A stretch of 64,000 nt of DNA. Source: JAZFSZ01 sp036446455. Lineage in GTDB: Bacteria; Pseudomonadota; Gammaproteobacteria; Acidiferrobacterales; JAJDNE01. Positions 36,128-45,419 of this stretch are shown here, piece after piece. Location: assembly GCA_036446455.1 (NCBI GenBank), contig JAZFSZ010000098.1, positions 6,912 through 70,911 of the forward strand. The letters are read 5' to 3'. Each line of letters starts with the position of its first letter. The first letter of the stretch is position 1. The notes below the pieces were generated by a model. The model was given only the letters and a program-made list of their open reading frames with translations, did no database searches and had not been told where the DNA came from. A program made the translations under genes and the position numbers.

Positions 36128-37051
36128 GTGACAGCGGCTATCTCCATTGCCGGCGTGAAGAAACGATTCGGCGATGTACAGGCCCTTGCCGGCGTTGATT
36201 TCGAGGTCGATCGTGGCGAATTCTTTGGATTACTTGGTCCCAACGGGGCGGGCAAGTCCACTCTCATTAACATCATTTCCGGGCTCACGCGTGCAGATAG
36301 CGGTACGATTACTGTTCTTGGCCACGACGTCGTGCGTGACTATCGGCAATCGCGGCAACATCTGGGAGTGGTGCCACAGGAGCTGGTGTTTGATCCCTTT
36401 TTTACTGTGCGTGAGGTCCTGCGCATACAGGCCGGTTACTTCGGTCTGGGTAAGTCCTCCTGGGCTTGGGTAGACCAGCTGATCGATGGGCTGAAACTGG
36501 GCGACAAGGCAGATGCCAATATGCGTTCCCTGTCCGGGGGCATGAAGCGCCGCGTGCTGGTGGCGCAGGCATTGGTGCATAAACCCGAGGTCGTGGTGCT
36601 GGATGAACCCACGGCGGGGGTCGATGTCGAGCTGCGACAGTCGTTGTGGACATTTATTAGACAATTGCACGGACAGGGAAGCACCATTGTGTTGACGACG
36701 CACTACCTCGAAGAGGCGGAATCACTTTGTGACCGTATCGCTATTCTCAATCATGGCAAGCTCATCGCTCTGGACAGCAAGCAAGATTTACTGGCACGGG
36801 GCATTGGCAAACGTATGTGTGTCTATATCACGACGGCGGAACCAGTTGGTCAGCTGCCTGATGCCCTGGCTGTCCGCGTGCGACATCAGCACGGAAACCG
36901 CATAGAACTGGAAATCGATCGTGCGTCGGAGTCGGTAGTGCAGATTCTGGATGAGTTGCGCGACAGCGGTATCGTGGTGACGGACCTGCATACCGAGGAA
37001 GCGGATCTGGAAGACGTCTTCGTCGAGCTGATCACCGAGGCGCGCAAATGA
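36128..37051 (+). CDS. yadG: ABC transporter ATP-binding protein, YadG type
   Basis: ATPase of an ABC-2 type exporter. Walker A is GPNGAGKS, the signature is LSGGMKRRVLVAQAL, and Walker B is VVVLDEPTAGVD. The C-terminal 80 residues form the accessory domain common in drug/polysaccharide exporters. The start is GTG 36128. It has 307 aa. It overlaps the permease by 4 bases. The substrate is unknown; in E. coli yadGH is elsewhere, while here it is inserted between mlaB and ibaG. Confidence 0.88.
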   Translation: MTAAISIAGVKKRFGDVQALAGVDFEVDRGEFFGLLGPNGAGKSTLINIISGLTRADSGTITVLGHDVVRDYRQSRQHLGVVPQELVFDPFFTVREVLRIQAGYFGLGKSSWAWVDQLIDGLKLGDKADANMRSLSGGMKRRVLVAQALVHKPEVVVLDEPTAGVDVELRQSLWTFIRQLHGQGSTIVLTTHYLEEAESLCDRIAILNHGKLIALDSKQDLLARGIGKRMCVYITTAEPVGQLPDALAVRVRHQHGNRIELEIDRASESVVQILDELRDSGIVVTDLHTEEADLEDVFVELITEARK

Positions 37052-37809
37052 ATCTGCGCGGCTTTTACACACTTTTTGTTAAAGAGCTGTTGCGTTTCAG
37101 CAAGGTGTGGCTGCAGACACTGGGCGCACCCATTGTGACATCACTTTTGTATCTGCTGGTGTTCGCACAGGTGCTGGAGGGTCGCATGCAGGTGTTTGAA
37201 GGTGTGAGTTACACCGCTTTTTTAATTCCGGGGCTGATGATGATGTCCCTGATCCAGAACGCCTTTGCCAATAGCTCCTCCAGCATTATCCAGTCGAAGG
37301 TGACCGGCAATATTGTATTTTTGTTGGTGGCGCCGTTGTCCTATTTGGAGTTCTATATGGCGTTTATGCTGGCAGGAGTTGTGCGTGGATTTGTGGTGGC
37401 GCTGGGTGTGTTGATGATCGGCGCGTTCTTTGCTGATTTGCCATTACACAACGTGTGGCTGCTGCTGGTATTCGCCTTTTTGAGTGCGATGGTACTGTCC
37501 ACCTTCGGCGTTATTGCCGGGATCTGGGCAGAAAAATTTGACCAGCTTGCGGGAGCACAAAATTTCATTATTTTGCCCCTGTCTTTTCTCAGCGGCGTTT
37601 TCTATTCTATCAATTCGTTACCGGTGGTGTGGCAGCAATTGTCTCGCTTTAACCCGTTTTTCTACATGATTGACGGTTTTCGTTACGGGTTCTTCGGCGT
37701 TTCGGATGTCTCTCCACTCACTAGTCTGGCAGTGCTACTACTGTCGGCAGGGCTATTGGCGACTCTGACGCTGGTAATATTGAGTCGCGGTTATCGGCTG
37801 CGCAATTGA
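37048..37809 (+). CDS. yadH: ABC-2 type permease, YadH type
   Basis: Inner-membrane permease paired with the preceding ATPase. It has six hydrophobic segments in 253 aa, and the ABC-2 signature is QNFIILPLSFLSGVFYSINSL. The start at ATG 37048 overlaps the ATPase stop (ATGA). The substrate is not evident from sequence; the neighbouring Mla genes suggest an envelope role but this is inference. Confidence 0.88.
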   Translation: MNLRGFYTLFVKELLRFSKVWLQTLGAPIVTSLLYLLVFAQVLEGRMQVFEGVSYTAFLIPGLMMMSLIQNAFANSSSSIIQSKVTGNIVFLLVAPLSYLEFYMAFMLAGVVRGFVVALGVLMIGAFFADLPLHNVWLLLVFAFLSAMVLSTFGVIAGIWAEKFDQLAGAQNFIILPLSFLSGVFYSINSLPVVWQQLSRFNPFFYMIDGFRYGFFGVSDVSPLTSLAVLLLSAGLLATLTLVILSRGYRLRN

Positions 37810-37895
37810 TTGTTAGCCCGCATTTCTTTCGTCGCGCACTGGTCTGCCGTATGCTGTGCTTGAATTCGATTTGAAAGGCCCGATATAGGCATGTC

Positions 37896-38129
37896 ATGGA
37901 TCCGGAAAGAATAAAGACGCTCATCGAACAAGGGCTGACAGGTGCCAGCGCCAGCGTTGTCGGTGACGGTCGCCACTTCGAGGCCGTTGTTGTCTGTGAT
38001 GCCTTTGATGGCAAATCCATGGTGGAGCAGCACCAGATGGTGTTTCAGGCCCTGGGCGACAACATGGAAGAAGCGATTCATGCACTTTCCATGCGCACCC
38101 TGACGCGCGAGCAATACGAGCAGCAGTAA
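37896..38129 (+). CDS. ibaG: BolA-family protein IbaG
   Basis: Small BolA-like protein (77 aa) that pairs with monothiol glutaredoxins to handle [2Fe-2S] clusters. It shows the BolA pattern GASASVVGDGRHFEAVVVCDAF followed by HQMVFQALGDNM. It is followed by the CGFS glutaredoxin grxD, its likely partner. In E. coli ibaG also lies between mlaB and murA. Confidence 0.93.
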   Translation: MDPERIKTLIEQGLTGASASVVGDGRHFEAVVVCDAFDGKSMVEQHQMVFQALGDNMEEAIHALSMRTLTREQYEQQ

Positions 38130-38205
38130 TCTGGGCGGGTTTAAAAAATTGACGGTGACCGATAGGGATAACGCGTGACCGGCAAGTACTTAACGAGGTA
38201 GCGAA

Positions 38206-38517
38206 ATGAGTGTTCAACAGCAGATTGATGATCAGGTAAAGAGCAGCAAGATAATGCTCTTCATGAAAGGCACGCCCCAGTTTCCCCAGTGCGGATTCTC
38301 CGGTCAGGCGGTGCAGCTATTACAGGCCTGCGGTGCCGAGTTCGGTTCTTTTGATGTGCTCGCCGACGACAATGTGCGCCATGGTATTAAAGAATACTCC
38401 AACTGGCCGACCATCCCGCAACTCTACATCGCCGGCAAGTTTGTTGGTGGATGCGACATCATGATTGAGCTCCACCAGAAAGGTGAATTGCAGAAATTGG
38501 TGGACGCGGTTAACTGA
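38206..38517 (+). CDS. grxD: Monothiol glutaredoxin Grx4 (GrxD)
   Basis: CGFS-type glutaredoxin that binds glutathione and a [2Fe-2S] cluster for iron-sulphur delivery. The active site is FPQCGFSGQAVQLL and the glutathione-binding WPTIPQLYIAGKFVGGCDI motif follows. It has 103 aa. It sits 76 bases after ibaG and is closed by a strong terminator. Confidence 0.95.
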   Translation: MSVQQQIDDQVKSSKIMLFMKGTPQFPQCGFSGQAVQLLQACGAEFGSFDVLADDNVRHGIKEYSNWPTIPQLYIAGKFVGGCDIMIELHQKGELQKLVDAVN

Positions 38518-38545
38518 AAAATCAGGCTAATAATTGAGAACCCGC

Positions 38546-38575
38546 AAGGCTGCCATTAGGCAGCCTTGTTTTTTT
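38546..38575 (+). terminator. Rho-independent terminator after grxD
   Basis: A perfect 9-base-pair stem AAGGCTGCC/GGCAGCCTT (38546-38554 and 38559-38567) with loop ATTA is followed by GTTTTTTT. It ends the mla-yadGH-ibaG-grxD transcript before murA. This is the clearest terminator in the window. Confidence 0.92.
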
Positions 38576-38610
38576 GGGAGACAGCGAATACCGTACGGTT
38601 ATTACGGCGT

Positions 38611-38616
38611 TATAAT
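38611..38616 (+). promoter_or_regulatory. Candidate -10 element for the murA-his transcript
   Basis: An exact TATAAT lies 60 bases before the murA start and 36 bases after the terminator. The hexamer 17 bases upstream (ATACCG) is a poor -35, so the promoter may be weak or activator-dependent. Its position makes it the natural start of the murA-his operon. Confidence 0.45.
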
Positions 38617-38670
38617 CGGCGGCTAAATTTGCCGCGTGCGCCCCGGATTCAGGTAATTCCCAGGTTAGAT

Positions 38671-39966
38671 ATGGATAAATTGATTGTTAGTGGCGGCGTC
38701 CCCTTGCAGGGAGAAGTGCGCATTTCCGGTGCCAAGAACGCGGCCTTGCCCGTGCTGGTGGCATCATTACTAAGCAGCGAACCGCTGCACATCAGCAATG
38801 TGCCTCATCTGCAGGACATTACTACCACCATGAGTTTGCTCGGCATGATAGGCGTGCGCCTGGTAGTGGATGATAAAATGGGTATTGAGGCCGATGCCAG
38901 TCAGGTCAATTCCGTGATCGCCCCCTATGAATTGGTGAAAACCATGCGCGCGTCAATACTGGTACTGGGTCCCTTGCTGGCTCGTTTTGGCGAGGCGGAA
39001 GTCTCCCTGCCCGGTGGCTGCGCCATTGGTTCGCGTCCGGTCAACCTGCACATCAAGGGTCTGCGAGAAATGGGTGCTGAAATCAGCATCGATGAAGGTT
39101 TTATCAAGGCTCGCGCCGGGCGCCTGAAGGGCGCGCGAATTTTCATGGACATGGTGTCTGTCACCGGCACTGAGAACCTGATGATGGCAGCAACGCTGGC
39201 CGATGGTGAAACCGTAATCGAGAATGCCGCGCGTGAACCGGAAGTAGTGGATCTGGCCAATTGTCTCAATGCCATGGGTGCCCGGGTTAGTGGTGCTGGC
39301 AGTGATACCATCACCATTGAAGGTGTAGAAAAATTACACGCAGCCGAGCACACCGTAATACCGGACCGAATCGAGACTGGCACCTATCTTGTTGCTTGCG
39401 TTATTACTGGCGGCAAGATTTGTGTGCGCAAGACCAATCCGCTGGTGGTGGAGTCCGTGCTGGAAAAGCTGAAGGATGCCGGTGCGCAAATCGAGTTAGA
39501 TGGCAGCGACATCATTATTGATATGCAGGGCAAGCGTCCCAAGGCAGTACAGATTCGCACCGCACCGTATCCGGCATTTCCCACCGACATGCAGGCACAA
39601 TTTGTTGTGCTCAATGCCATTGCCGAGGGTACAGGTATCGTCACCGAAACGGTTTTCGAAAATCGTTTCATGCACGTACAGGAACTACAGCGCATGGGTG
39701 CCGACATTAAGCTGGAGGGCAACACGGCGATAGTCAAGGGAGTCAAGCGACTGCATGGCGCACCGGTGATGGCAACCGATTTGCGTGCTTCCGCCAGTCT
39801 GGCCCTGGCCGGCCTGGTGGCAGAAAATGACACTATTGTTGATCGTATTTATCACATCGATCGTGGTTATGAATGTATCGAGGAAAAACTGGCACAACTC
39901 GGTGCGCGTATACGTCGTGTGACCAACATTAGCCTGAAGAAACACCAGGAACGTCAAACCGCCTGA
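38671..39966 (+). CDS. murA: UDP-N-acetylglucosamine enolpyruvyl transferase MurA
   Basis: First committed step of peptidoglycan synthesis; the target of fosfomycin. The active-site cysteine is C117 (LPGGCAIGSRPV), and K22/N23 (SGAKNAALP) bind the substrate. It has 431 aa; the last dozen residues (SLKKHQERQTA) extend beyond E. coli MurA. The start is ATG 38671; upstream in-frame codons run through the terminator and are not coding. A his cluster follows on the same strand. Confidence 0.96.
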   Translation: MDKLIVSGGVPLQGEVRISGAKNAALPVLVASLLSSEPLHISNVPHLQDITTTMSLLGMIGVRLVVDDKMGIEADASQVNSVIAPYELVKTMRASILVLGPLLARFGEAEVSLPGGCAIGSRPVNLHIKGLREMGAEISIDEGFIKARAGRLKGARIFMDMVSVTGTENLMMAATLADGETVIENAAREPEVVDLANCLNAMGARVSGAGSDTITIEGVEKLHAAEHTVIPDRIETGTYLVACVITGGKICVRKTNPLVVESVLEKLKDAGAQIELDGSDIIIDMQGKRPKAVQIRTAPYPAFPTDMQAQFVVLNAIAEGTGIVTETVFENRFMHVQELQRMGADIKLEGNTAIVKGVKRLHGAPVMATDLRASASLALAGLVAENDTIVDRIYHIDRGYECIEEKLAQLGARIRRVTNISLKKHQERQTA

Positions 39967-40031
39967 TTGTTGTGGCCAATTTAATGAGTGGTTGAACCAA
40001 CCGCCTGAACTGATCGCCCAAATTATCTGAT

Positions 40032-40682
40032 ATGAGCAAATCCCTGACCATTGCCCTGTCCAAAGGCCGTATTCTGGAAGAGACCCTGCCACTGCTGGAG
40101 CGTGCCGGGGTGACTCTGGCTGATGACATCAACAGTCGCAAGTTGATACTGAATACCAACCGGCCCGATGTGAAGCTGGTAATTATTCGTGCCGCCGATG
40201 TTCCTACCTACGTGCAGTTCGGGGCCACCGATCTCGGCGTTGCCGGCAAGGATGTGCTGATGGAAAGCGATGGCGCCGACCTGTACGAATTACTGGATCT
40301 GGGTATTGCCCGTTGTCACCTGGCAGTGGCAGAGCCAAAAAATCTGGCCGCTCAGGATGACCCGCAAAAATGGACACGGCTGCGTATTGCTACCAAATAC
40401 GTCAACATCACCCGGCGCCACTTTGCGGCCAAAGGCATCCAGACCGATATCATTAAGTTGTACGGCTCCATGGAGCTGGCACCGCTGGCAGGTCTGTCGG
40501 ATCGCATCGTTGATCTGGTGAGTACCGGTGCCACTCTTAAGGCCAACGGTCTGGTTGAGGTGGAACACATTGCCGATATCAGCTCGCGCCTGGTGGCCAA
40601 CAAGGCAGCGATGAAAATGAAGTCGGCCCAGGTAAAGGAGCTGGTGGCGGGGTTGCGCTCAGCAGTGGACCAGGCCGCATGA
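40032..40682 (+). CDS. hisG: ATP phosphoribosyltransferase, short form HisG
   Basis: First step of histidine synthesis, joining PRPP and ATP. At 216 aa it lacks the C-terminal regulatory domain of long HisG, so it is the short form that works as a complex with HisZ. The PRPP-binding stretch IVDLVSTGATLKANGL is conserved. No hisZ lies in this window, so it must be elsewhere. It overlaps hisD by 4 bases. Confidence 0.95.
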   Translation: MSKSLTIALSKGRILEETLPLLERAGVTLADDINSRKLILNTNRPDVKLVIIRAADVPTYVQFGATDLGVAGKDVLMESDGADLYELLDLGIARCHLAVAEPKNLAAQDDPQKWTRLRIATKYVNITRRHFAAKGIQTDIIKLYGSMELAPLAGLSDRIVDLVSTGATLKANGLVEVEHIADISSRLVANKAAMKMKSAQVKELVAGLRSAVDQAA

Positions 40683-41989
40683 GACTCACCATTCGCGAGC
40701 TTGATTCGGCCGACCGCGATTTTCAGACCACTGTCGATGCCTTGCTTGATCGCGACAATTTGAGTGACCCGAAAGCCGAAAAAATTGTGCGAGAAATTAT
40801 TGAGGCGGTTCGCCAACGCGGGGATGCCGCGTTACTTGAGTACACGTCTCGTTTTGACGATTTTGACGCAGACAGTGTCCCAGCACTGGAAATAACATCA
40901 TCGCGGCTCGCCGACGCAAAAATATCCTTGCCGGAGGATCAGCGCGTTGCGCTGGTTACGGCCGCCGATCGTGTGCGCGTTTATCACCAGCACCAGAAAG
41001 CAGAATCCTGGCAGTACACTGAAGACGATGGCACCGTGCTGGGTCAGCAAGTAACGGCACTGGATCGTGTCGGTCTCTATGTCCCGGGCGGCAAGGCGGC
41101 CTATCCGTCATCGGTGCTGATGAATGCCATTCCCGCCAAGGTGGCCGGTGTTAAAGAGCTGATCATGGTCGTACCGACACCGAAGGGTGAAGTGGGTGAC
41201 ATGGTGTTGGCCGCTGCGGCAATCGCCGGTGTTGATCGTGTGTTCGCAATCGGCGGTGCGCAAGCAATCGCGGCACTGGCATACGGCACAGAAACCATTC
41301 CCAGGGTGGACAAGATTGTTGGTCCGGGCAATATTTATGTTACCACTGCCAAACGTCTCGTATTCGGCCGCGTGGATATCGATATGATCGCCGGACCGTC
41401 AGAAATTGTCGTCGTCTGCGATGGTGGTACCGACGTCGAGTGGGTGGCCATGGATCTGCTTTCACAGGCTGAACATGATGAACTGGCGCAATCCATCCTT
41501 ATTAGCACTGATAGCGAATTTGCACCCAAGGTCAGGGCGGCAATGCAATCGCTCATTGAAGACCTGCCGCGCAAGGAAATCATTGTCAAATCCCTCAACG
41601 ATCGCGGTGCCTTGATTACCGTGAAGGACGAAACCGAGGCGGTGGCGCTGGTCAACAAAATAGCGCCGGAGCACCTCGAATTGTCAGTCGCCGATCCCAA
41701 AGCGATGGCGGCGCGCATTCGTCACGCCGGCGCCATCTTCATGGGTCGATATACGGCTGAAGCGATTGGTGATTACTGTGCCGGACCTAATCACGTGCTG
41801 CCGACCTCGGGCACCGCGCGTTTCAGCTCGCCATTGGGTGTGTATGATTTTCAGAAACGATCAAGCTTGATCATGTGCTCCGAAAAAGGGGCGGATGTCC
41901 TTGGTCGCACCGCATCCATACTGGCCCATGGCGAGGGTCTGACCGCACATGCACGTTCGGCGGAGTACCGTATTAAAAATAATTCCTGA
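40679..41989 (+). CDS. hisD: Histidinol dehydrogenase HisD
   Basis: Zinc enzyme that oxidises histidinol to histidine in two NAD-dependent steps. Family motifs are GLYVPGGKAAYPSSVLMNAI, DMIAGPSEIVVV and the zinc/catalytic segment SQAEHDELAQSIL. It has 436 aa. The start ATG overlaps the hisG stop (ATGA). Confidence 0.96.
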   Translation: MRLTIRELDSADRDFQTTVDALLDRDNLSDPKAEKIVREIIEAVRQRGDAALLEYTSRFDDFDADSVPALEITSSRLADAKISLPEDQRVALVTAADRVRVYHQHQKAESWQYTEDDGTVLGQQVTALDRVGLYVPGGKAAYPSSVLMNAIPAKVAGVKELIMVVPTPKGEVGDMVLAAAAIAGVDRVFAIGGAQAIAALAYGTETIPRVDKIVGPGNIYVTTAKRLVFGRVDIDMIAGPSEIVVVCDGGTDVEWVAMDLLSQAEHDELAQSILISTDSEFAPKVRAAMQSLIEDLPRKEIIVKSLNDRGALITVKDETEAVALVNKIAPEHLELSVADPKAMAARIRHAGAIFMGRYTAEAIGDYCAGPNHVLPTSGTARFSSPLGVYDFQKRSSLIMCSEKGADVLGRTASILAHGEGLTAHARSAEYRIKNNS

Positions 41990-42054
41990 CGCTAAAACGC
42001 AAAGAATGAATATGATGTATCTTCGCGGTGGTTTGCGATGAGTTTTTATGTCTT

Positions 42055-43158
42055 ATGACAACTGATATTCGAAAGAGGGTGGAGTCCCTGGTGCGGCCGG
42101 AGATTCTTACTCTCAAGGCCTATGGTGTGGCCGATCCCGGTGATCTGATCAAGCTCGATGCCATGGAGAATCCCTATCCCTGGCCGGAAGCGCTAAAACG
42201 TGATTGGGCCCGGAGGCTGCAACAGGTTTCCATCAATCGTTATCCCGATCCGCAGGCAAACTCACTTAAACCGGCCCTGCGTCAGGCCATGGGCGTGCCC
42301 CACGAGTTGGAAATGATGCTGGGAAATGGTTCCGATGAGTTGATCCAGATTGTTATGATGGCGTTGGCCCGACCGGGTGCAAAGGTCATGGCGCCGACGC
42401 CGACTTTTGTCATGTACGACATGACCGCGCGGTTAACCGGTCTGGAATTCATTGCGGTGCCGCTCAAAGAAAAAGATTTTTCACTGGATGTGGATGCCAT
42501 GCTGGCCGCAATCGCGCAGCATCAGCCGGCAGTGATTTTCCTGGCTTACCCGAATAACCCCACCGGAAACCTGTTTTCAGGCAACGATATCGAATCAATA
42601 TTAAACGCCACCAGCGGCCTTGTGGTGATTGACGAGGCCTACCATGCATTTGCCGGCCACAGTTTCATGGCCCGCCTGGCAGAATACGACAACATCCTTG
42701 TCATGCGAACAGTGTCCAAGCTGGGATTGGCAGGATTGCGTCTGGGGCTGTTGGTGGGTGACAAGGAGTGGTTAGCGGAATTTGACAAGGTACGACTGCC
42801 CTACAATATCAACAGCCTGACGCAGGCGAGTGCCGAGTTTGCCCTGGTCAATATTGAATTTCTGCAGCAACAAACGGCCAAGCTGTGCAAGGCACGCGAT
42901 TTACTGTACGAAGAATTGGCGCGACTGGACGGGGTCGAGGTCTGGCCCAGTCGCGCCAATTTCATTTTGTTTCGTGTCAAGGAACGGCCGGCCGACGCCG
43001 TGTTCAATGGACTGCGCCAGCGCGGTGTACTCATCAGGAATCTGGACAAAGCTGACCCCGCATTAAAGCGATGTCTGCGTGTCACCATCGGCACAGCGGA
43101 AGAGAACGACGCTTTTCTGACAGCGTTGACGCGGGTTCTCCAGAGGAACGCTGATTAA
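42055..43158 (+). CDS. hisC: Histidinol-phosphate aminotransferase HisC
   Basis: PLP enzyme converting imidazole-acetol phosphate to histidinol phosphate. The fold-type I pattern is clear: GNGSDELIQ, AYPNNPTGN, and the PLP lysine in RTVSKLGLAGLRLGL. It has 367 aa from ATG 42055; a GTG at 42028 is a less likely start. It follows hisD by 65 bases. Confidence 0.94.
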   Translation: MTTDIRKRVESLVRPEILTLKAYGVADPGDLIKLDAMENPYPWPEALKRDWARRLQQVSINRYPDPQANSLKPALRQAMGVPHELEMMLGNGSDELIQIVMMALARPGAKVMAPTPTFVMYDMTARLTGLEFIAVPLKEKDFSLDVDAMLAAIAQHQPAVIFLAYPNNPTGNLFSGNDIESILNATSGLVVIDEAYHAFAGHSFMARLAEYDNILVMRTVSKLGLAGLRLGLLVGDKEWLAEFDKVRLPYNINSLTQASAEFALVNIEFLQQQTAKLCKARDLLYEELARLDGVEVWPSRANFILFRVKERPADAVFNGLRQRGVLIRNLDKADPALKRCLRVTIGTAEENDAFLTALTRVLQRNAD

Positions 43159-43284
43159 ATCCCTTGTAGTCGTGTGTCACGGCAAAGTCTGGGTGAATCA
43201 AGCCTTCCCGGGCGTTCGGGATTCGCAAGCATATCTGATAAACTTGCCCGTCTTTAAAAGTATTCAAGGCATCGGGCCACTATA

Positions 43285-43878
43285 ATGAGCGCAAGAACCG
43301 CACGCGTAAATCGAGATACCAAAGAGACCCGGATCACGGTCAGCGTGAATCTGGACGGGTCCGGTGAGGCCAAACTTGATATCGGCATTCCCTTTCTCGA
43401 ACACATGCTGGATCAGGTGGCCCGTCACGGCATGATTGATATCGAGGTCAAGGCCAGTGGTGATTTGCATATTGACGCGCACCACACGGTGGAAGACGTG
43501 GGAATTACCCTTGGCCAGGCGCTGGCCAGGGCGGTGGGCGATAAAAAAGGTATTCGTCGTTATGGCCACGCCTATGTGCCGCTGGATGAGGCGCTGAGCC
43601 GTGTTGTCATCGATTTTTCCGGTCGCCCCGGACTTGAATATCATGTGAGTTATCCGCGTGCACGCATCGGTGATTTTGATGTTGATTTGCTCATGGAATT
43701 CTTCCAGGGATTCACTAACCACGCATTGACGACGCTGCATATTGATAACCTGCGTGGCAATAACGCCCACCACATCGCTGAGACCATCTTCAAGGCTTTT
43801 GGCCGCGCGATGCGTATGGCGCTGGAATCCGATACACGTTTGGGTGAAATCGTGCCCTCAACCAAAGGCAGTCTTTGA
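43285..43878 (+). CDS. hisB: Imidazoleglycerol-phosphate dehydratase HisB
   Basis: Manganese enzyme removing water from imidazole glycerol phosphate. The metal-binding histidine motifs are DAHHTVEDVGI and NAHHIAET, and PFLEHMLDQVARHG is conserved. It has 197 aa and is monofunctional, without the phosphatase domain of the E. coli fusion. A separate histidinol-phosphatase is not seen in the window. A 126-base spacer precedes it. Confidence 0.96.
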   Translation: MSARTARVNRDTKETRITVSVNLDGSGEAKLDIGIPFLEHMLDQVARHGMIDIEVKASGDLHIDAHHTVEDVGITLGQALARAVGDKKGIRRYGHAYVPLDEALSRVVIDFSGRPGLEYHVSYPRARIGDFDVDLLMEFFQGFTNHALTTLHIDNLRGNNAHHIAETIFKAFGRAMRMALESDTRLGEIVPSTKGSL

Positions 43879-43973
43879 TTACCGTACCCTCATTGCGAAG
43901 GTGAAGAGAATCCTGCTATATCGGAAATAATTTCAACACCAGATAATTTCAGCACTCTAGGCGAAAATAAGAC

Positions 43974-44621
43974 ATGAACCGGGTTGCAGTAATTGACTAT
44001 GGTATGGGTAACCTGCGCTCCGTGTGTAAAGCCATTGAACACGTTGCCCCCAAGGCCAGAGTGAAGCTGGTAACCGATGCCGACGGCGTAAAAAGTGCTG
44101 ACCGCGTCGTGTTTCCGGGCCAGGGTGCGATCACCGGTTGCATTTCTGCACTGCAAAGAAATGGCATGTTCGACGTGCTGGAGAATATCGTGCGCAAAAA
44201 ACCCTTCCTCGGAATTTGTCTGGGTTTGCAGGCACTGTATGAAACCAGTGAAGAGGGCGGCGGTACCCGTTGCCTGGGTATTCTTCCCGGGTCCGTGCCG
44301 CGGTTTCCGGACAATATGGTGGATGCCGATACAGGTGCGAAACTGAAGGTACCACACATGGGCTGGAACCAGGTGCATCAGGTTGGTGACCATCCATTAT
44401 GGCAGGGTATTGCCCAGGACAGCCGCTTTTATTTTGTGCATAGTTATTATGCTGACACATCAGACCGGGCCTATGTTTCAGCTATTACGCAATATCAGGT
44501 ACGGTTTACCTCGGCTGCTGCCCATGAGAATATTTTTGCAGTGCAATTTCATCCCGAAAAAAGCCAGCACGCCGGCTTAAAGCTGCTGGAAAATTTTGTA
44601 AACTGGGACGGCAGCGTTTAA
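43974..44621 (+). CDS. hisH: Imidazole glycerol phosphate synthase glutaminase subunit HisH
   Basis: Class I glutamine amidotransferase that supplies ammonia to HisF. The nucleophile is in FLGICLGLQALYE, and the catalytic His/Glu are in VQFHPEKSQHAG. It has 215 aa. HisA and HisF follow directly. Confidence 0.95.
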   Translation: MNRVAVIDYGMGNLRSVCKAIEHVAPKARVKLVTDADGVKSADRVVFPGQGAITGCISALQRNGMFDVLENIVRKKPFLGICLGLQALYETSEEGGGTRCLGILPGSVPRFPDNMVDADTGAKLKVPHMGWNQVHQVGDHPLWQGIAQDSRFYFVHSYYADTSDRAYVSAITQYQVRFTSAAAHENIFAVQFHPEKSQHAGLKLLENFVNWDGSV

Positions 44622-44634
44622 ACCAGAATCGGTT

Positions 44635-45366
44635 ATGTTGATTATTCCTGCAATTGATCTCAAAGACGGAAAGTGTGTGCGCCTGCGTCAGGGGCGCATG
44701 GACGAGGAAACCGTTTTTTCGGATAACCCGGTGGCCATGGCCGGGCGCTGGTTTGAAGCCGGTGCCCGTCGCCTGCATCTGGTGGACCTCAATGGGGCGT
44801 TTGAAGGTAAACCCGTGAACGCCAGTGTTATCGAAGAGATTACCCATACCTATCCCGATCTTCCGGTCGAGGTGGGTGGTGGTATACGTGATGAAGAAAC
44901 GATAGAGACCTATCTCGATGCCGGTGTAAAATATGTGATCATTGGTACCAAGGCAGTTAACACACCGCATTTTGTTGGTGATATTTGTGCCGAGTATCCA
45001 GGCCATATCATTGTCGGGCTTGATGCCAAAGATGGAAAAGTTGCCATTGACGGCTGGTCCAAGCTCTCCGGGCACGATGTAATTGATATGGCCAAGCACT
45101 TTCAGGACGACGGTGTTGAGGCCATTATCTATACTGACATCGGGCGCGATGGCATGATGAATGGGGTAAACATCGATGCCACGGTGAAGCTGGCGCAGTC
45201 TATTGCCATTCCGGTCATTGCTTCTGGCGGTATTACTAATCTGGATGACATTCGCGGCTTATGCGAGGTGGCCGACGAAGGCATCATAGGGGCGATCACC
45301 GGCCGTGCCATCTATGAGGGTACGCTCGATTTTGCCGAGGCGCAGAAGCTGGCCGACAGTTTCTAG
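44635..45366 (+). CDS. hisA: ProFAR isomerase HisA
   Basis: TIM-barrel isomerase opening the ribose of ProFAR. The N-terminus IIPAIDLKDGKCVRLRQG has the catalytic Asp, and the second catalytic Asp lies in YTDIGRDGM. The phosphate-binding ASGGITNLDDI follows. It has 243 aa. It starts 13 bases after hisH. Confidence 0.96.
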   Translation: MLIIPAIDLKDGKCVRLRQGRMDEETVFSDNPVAMAGRWFEAGARRLHLVDLNGAFEGKPVNASVIEEITHTYPDLPVEVGGGIRDEETIETYLDAGVKYVIIGTKAVNTPHFVGDICAEYPGHIIVGLDAKDGKVAIDGWSKLSGHDVIDMAKHFQDDGVEAIIYTDIGRDGMMNGVNIDATVKLAQSIAIPVIASGGITNLDDIRGLCEVADEGIIGAITGRAIYEGTLDFAEAQKLADSF

Positions 45367-45419
45367 CCCGTGGCAACAACACGGGTACCTGACTACCCTG
45401 CACACCCGGAAATCCAATC

